Below are positions 60,462-64,000 of a stretch of DNA of 64,000 nucleotides, in pieces. This DNA is from Pyxicephalus adspersus. Lineage: Eukaryota; Chordata; Amphibia; Anura; Pyxicephalidae. Numbering within the stretch: the stretch's first letter is position 1; each line of letters opens with the position of its first letter. A model generated the notes under the pieces. That model saw nothing but the letters and a program-made list of their open reading frames with translations, was not told the origin of the DNA and made no database searches. The stretch covers positions 140,209,974 to 140,273,973 of the forward strand of contig NC_092861.1 in NCBI RefSeq assembly GCF_032062135.1, read 5' to 3'. The position numbers and the translations under genes were made by a program.

Positions 60462-62224
60462 CAATGATGCCCAACCTACGGCTTGCTGAGCTGTCATATC
60501 CGGCCCTGTCCTCATTCCCTCTCTGCTTGTTGTCCTGCAGGGGATGGGGCGCTCGCATCTCCCATGTTTCTGTATGAGATTGTGTTACCAGGAGAAGGAG
60601 CTGCTCCCAGCCCACCTTGTACTGTCAGATTATCCCAGCAGCATGAGAGCTGTGTCTGTTTTCATGCTGCTGTCATTATCCCCATGTATAAATATCTTCT
60701 TTACTGATTACACTGGTCAACAAACATTTTCTTGCTAAACAGATTAAAGTCATTTTAGGTTATGTTTGATGCACAGATTCCATATATGATACTGGATTTG
60801 CTAGACTGGCTCTGATTTTTGAAATAATGACCTCAATAATAACCTCATAGAAAACTAATGAAACTTAAACTTTTAACCCCACACAGGCCATGCGGTCCCC
60901 CTCTTCACCTTCCACCAAGCTTTCCCCTGAACTTTTAACCCCAACGTTCCATCATATTAAATCATTGAGCTCTTCTTGGGAGAACTGCTGGTTTGATTAA
61001 ACACTTCCTTCATATTTACTTCCTCTGTTAAGTCCTGGATTACACTCCAAACCCTGTATATCCTCCATGTTGGATACAAGAATATCAGGGAGTGTACACA
61101 GGGGACCCTAAGAGCTGCTACTAAACCAAATTTAGTGTAAAATTCAAATAAGGGGGGCTTTTTCAAGACCAGGGTCCCCAAATTGAGCTTGCACGTTGGG
61201 GACACCTTGGGGGCCACTCTCATGGCAATGAACATTGCTCTGCGCTGCCCCTTGGAGTTCTCAAAAGTTCAAGGCTGCATTCAGGTTGATGGTGAGGTTG
61301 TAGTGCGGTTACCTCTTCCTCATGTCATGGAACCCTGGCTTGAGGGAGACGCTCAGTACCGCTTAGTACCGCCTGCATGCTCCTTTCTCATTAAAATGGT
61401 ATACCCATCATATCATTCCTACCCTGTCACACATAGCAATCCCCTTACTTTATATGTACCAAAATTACGCTGTAAGAAAAAAGATATGTGACTGGAAGTG
61501 CATGACTCTTATTGCTAACTCCCCATGAAATTTCATCACTACCGTGCCATCATAAGATTCGAAAAACTATACGTATCATACCGTGCTACCCAGTCACACA
61601 TAGCTGGCCACTTACCTTCTGTGAACCCCAATATATCTTTAATAGTAGAGGAAGGGAAATGTAGGATAATTGGGGGACTCTTACCATACCATGGCACCCT
61701 GTCACTTATAAACGTCCACTTATGTTCTTTGAATCCTCCTCCATGCTTCTCTTAAAAGGGGAGCTGTAGGTGTAATAAACTGTATGATAAGTGGGGGACT
61801 TTTATGGCTAACTCCCCATAAAAGTTCATCACTACGGCACCATCACAAGATAAGAAAAACTATACCTGTCATACCGTGCTACCATGTCACACATATCTGG
61901 CCACTTACCTTCTGTGAACCCTATTTTCTTAGGAACCGGGAGATGAAGGGACCTGAATATGTAGCAGTAAGAACATGTCCCCCTATCTATCACATGAATT
62001 GCATTTGTCTGGAAGCACTTGTTGCAGAAATTCTTGATTTGTCATTTCCTTTATTTGGTGCATGTACAATACGGTAACTGGAAACATTTCAATTTAATTT
62101 AATGTTAAAGTAAAACTATTCTAGTTTTAAACATACATATTCAATGTTTATTTGCATTGTGGCCTGCAAGTTTTATCCCAATGCCAACAGCAGCCCCCAG
62201 ATGAAAAGTGGTTGGGCACCTCTG
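60462..62224 (+). mobile_element. Large non-autonomous hAT element (1.76 kb)
   Basis: Left end CAATGATGCCCAACC and right end GTTGGGCACCTCTG are inverted repeats of hAT type. They are flanked by the 8-bp duplication CCATAGAT (60454-60461) / CCTTAGAT (62225-62232), 7 of 8. Next to the right end GTGGCCTGCAAG and CAGCAGCCCCCAGATG are typical subterminal hAT motifs. Frames inside are short and show no transposase. The interior has degenerate tandem repeats at about 61395-61925. Confidence 0.8.
61501..61921 (+). repeat. Diverged direct repeats inside the hAT element
   Basis: 61501-61628 and 61795-61921 match over about 125 bp at a spacing near 294 bp. Shared phrases are GGCTAACTCCCCATAAA-like, TCATCACTAC, AGAAAAACTATAC and GGCCACTTACCTTCTGTGAA. 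A shorter related stretch (GGGGGACTCTTACCATACCA, then CCCTGTCACTTATAAACG) lies between them and another near 61395-61450. Confidence 0.75.
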
Positions 62225-62519
62225 CCTTAGATCCATGGCCAAATATATTGTAAAAAAGTTACACCACAAGCCTTCAATACAAAGTCTTCGGTGAGATGAC
62301 TGCAGGATGATGGCATCCTTCATTTTATTTTTCATTTGTTATACCAGAAAAAAAAATAACTTAACTTCTTTCTTTTTTTATTAGCACACTTCCCATTTTT
62401 AATGAATTCTTCTTGTTGGGAACATTCTAATCCCAGATTTAAAGCAAGTCATCTGAAAGTGGTTGTAGGTGATAGAAATGGGAATTAAGCTGGTAATAAA
62501 AGAATCAACTTTTATTTAA

Positions 62520-62865
62520 CCTTCTGAGTGGTAACCCTGAAGGTGGCTCAGGGTAACAAAATCCAGCTGATAGCAGTAACCACGAGCCACAATCGGGGTA
62601 GCTAAAAAAATAAAGAATGAATACTTACCTGGTCCCACCGGCGTTCTCCAGTGTCTTGCCCAACCGATACCATCCTCTTGCCGCTTCCTCTTCCTTCAAT
62701 CTGTCCCCTGGCGATAGTGCTGACGTTCCCTGGCTGTTCCCGGTGATGCCGGTGCGTGCGAGGGAGCGTGGTGGGAATTTCAAATTATTTTGTATTGGAT
62801 TCAATACAAAATAACTGTATTGAATCTAATATTGAATCTGTATTGAATACGATCCAATGTTTGAT
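62520..62865 (+). mobile_element. piggyBac-like element, 5' part
   Basis: TTAA (62516-62519) precedes CCTTCTGAGTGGTAACCC. CACGAGCCACAATCGGGGTA, TACTTACCTGGTCCCACC, TCCAGTGTCTTGCC and CAAATTATTTTGTATTGG follow, in the same order as in the 12852 copy. The right half and second TTAA are missing. Confidence 0.7.
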
Positions 62866-62869
62866 AAAA

Positions 62870-63239
62870 AAATGTTGATCAGTTGTAATACCATACACCA
62901 CAATTTATGAACAGTTTATTAATTATTGACAATGTGTATGTGCCTATGCTTCATAATTTGACTGAATATATTTAATAAAATATATCTGAATATATCTAAA
63001 AAAACTATTAGTATTGGAAACCAATTGTTTTTCCAATCTTCCATTCAGACCAGGCCACAACACCAATGGCTTATTTTAAATGAGTTCAGTGAAAAAGCTG
63101 AAAGATATCCAATAAATGGAAAGCAATAAATGAGAATCAAAAACACTTTATTATAATTTCACTGCTATTCTACAAGCCTCACAACATTTTTGTCTAGGTG
63201 CACAGGTATACCCTAGACTTTTAGAACCCTAGAGATACC
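62870..63239. other. Unique DNA, nothing recognised
   Basis: AT-rich spacer before the tandem hAT pair. Confidence 0.4.
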
Positions 63240-63247
63240 CTCTAGAG

Positions 63248-63533
63248 CAGTATTTCTCAACCAGGGTTTCACAGAGGTTGCTAGGGGTTCCTTGAACAAT
63301 AAACAGAACAACAAACAGTTTTGGCAGGCCAGTTTAACTGACACCAATGATCTTTTTGGCTATCTGTAAGGGTGGCAGTCTTTCCACTGGCTGGCAATGT
63401 AAGAGGCATTCTTCCTGCTGGCCACCACATTAATATACTGTGATCTGTGGATATAGTAATCATATTTGGGTTTCCCCGAGGACCTAAAAGTTATTTCAAC
63501 AGGTAGCCCCTGTGCTAATGTAGAGAAACATTG
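63248..63533 (+). mobile_element. hAT-type MITE, family A
   Basis: Left end CAGTATTTCTCAACCAGGG, right end ATGTAGAGAAACATTG. The body contains GCTAGGGGTTCCTTGAACAA, GGCTATCTGTAAGGGTGG and GGCAATGTAAGAGGCATTC. The duplication CTCTAGAG at 63240-63247 and 63534-63541 is exact. Confidence 0.9.
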
Positions 63534-63541
63534 CTCTAGAG

Positions 63542-63817
63542 TAGGGGTGTCGAACTCAATCAGAGAAGGGGCCAAAATCTAAAATTCAGCCTAAATCGCG
63601 GGCCGAATGGTTTACTGAACAGTCATAAACTGACAATGTTAACCAGAAATGTGAATTTAAAATGAGTGGAACAATCTTGAGATCACAAGCCTCCTATGTC
63701 ACCGCGCGTCATTGTGATGGAACGCAGCGGCGTGCAGTGATGACAGCGCGATGCGGGCCACATTGCAAAGCCTGGCGGGCCGGATTTGGCCCGCGGGCCT
63801 TGTGTTTGACATGTGTG
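63542..63817 (+). mobile_element. Second hAT-type MITE, family E
   Basis: Left end TAGGGGTGTCGAACTC, right end CTTGTGTTTGACATGTGTG. The subterminal block GGCGGGCCGGATTTGGCCCG is typical of vertebrate hAT elements. It is flanked by CTCTAGAG at 63534-63541 and 63818-63825, both exact. Its body is unrelated to the family A element immediately before it. Confidence 0.87.
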
Positions 63818-63825
63818 CTCTAGAG

Positions 63826-64000
63826 GAATATACTGGGTAACAATTTTGAACAAATTTTTTGTTGACTTCAATTTTTAGGCTTATTTAAATAGCCTAATTA
63901 GTTTAGTTTATTTAAACTAAAATAGGTATGCTGGTTCTGAAAGCACAGTTAGTTTTCTTCTACCACGCCATGTATTTTCTCTACCACTTATATTAATGCG
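63826..64000. other. Unique DNA, nothing recognised
   Basis: Short AT-rich end of the window. TTTAAATAGCCTAATTAG-like sequence near 63880 is partly self-complementary. Confidence 0.4.

Noticed and set aside
61395..61925. Spaced repeats that might suggest a CRISPR-like array
   Set aside because: Units are long, diverged and few, in an animal genome within a hAT element. They lack the short identical repeats and regular spacers of CRISPR.

Overview
The window looks like non-coding DNA from an amphibian, most likely a frog. The sequence is AT-rich with scattered TA and GT microsatellites. It is full of decayed interspersed repeats whose types I recognise as typical of anuran genomes: L2-type LINE 3' ends and tails, a tRNA-derived SINE with an L2-like tail, hAT, piggyBac and Harbinger-type MITEs, and a Penelope-like remnant. 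The species is inference. No bacterial, organellar or viral layout is visible.

I find no host protein-coding gene or convincing exon. Every open frame is short (134 codons at most). The only frames with recognisable protein similarity belong to retroelements: a LINE reverse-transcriptase C-terminus (38500-38847), two L2 ORF2 fragments (37188-37443 and 52605-53060) and a Penelope-like GIY-YIG end (42292-42580, minus). The window is therefore intergenic or a large intron.

Layout. 1-8 kb: unique AT-rich DNA with two hAT-type elements and several L2 tails. 8-21 kb: mostly non-repetitive, with several stretches rich in homeodomain-like ATTA sites that could be conserved regulatory DNA, plus MITE fragments and a foldback piggyBac-like element. 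21-25 kb: a cluster of hAT elements and long hairpins. 25-31 kb: a long TA microsatellite, unique DNA and a tRNA-SINE. 31-39 kb: a minisatellite split by a hAT element, a full-length Harbinger-like MITE, a hAT element, a piggyBac-like element and two LINE fragments. 39-50 kb: mostly unique, with a Penelope-like remnant bracketed by inverted repeats and a hammerhead-like motif. 50-64 kb: repeat-dense, ending in two different hAT elements inserted side by side.

The strongest observations come from target-site duplications. A tRNA-Glu(UUC)-like sequence is cut by a hAT element: removing the element and one 8-bp duplication restores the canonical 72-nt length. At 63.2-63.8 kb two unrelated hAT elements lie in tandem, separated and flanked by three identical copies of the palindrome CTCTAGAG. 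Across the window the hAT duplications share a TCTAGA-like core. A 1.76-kb hAT element without transposase at 60.5-62.2 kb carries internal tandem repeats. I see no clear case for a new host system; the interest lies in how these mobile elements inserted, folded and nested.
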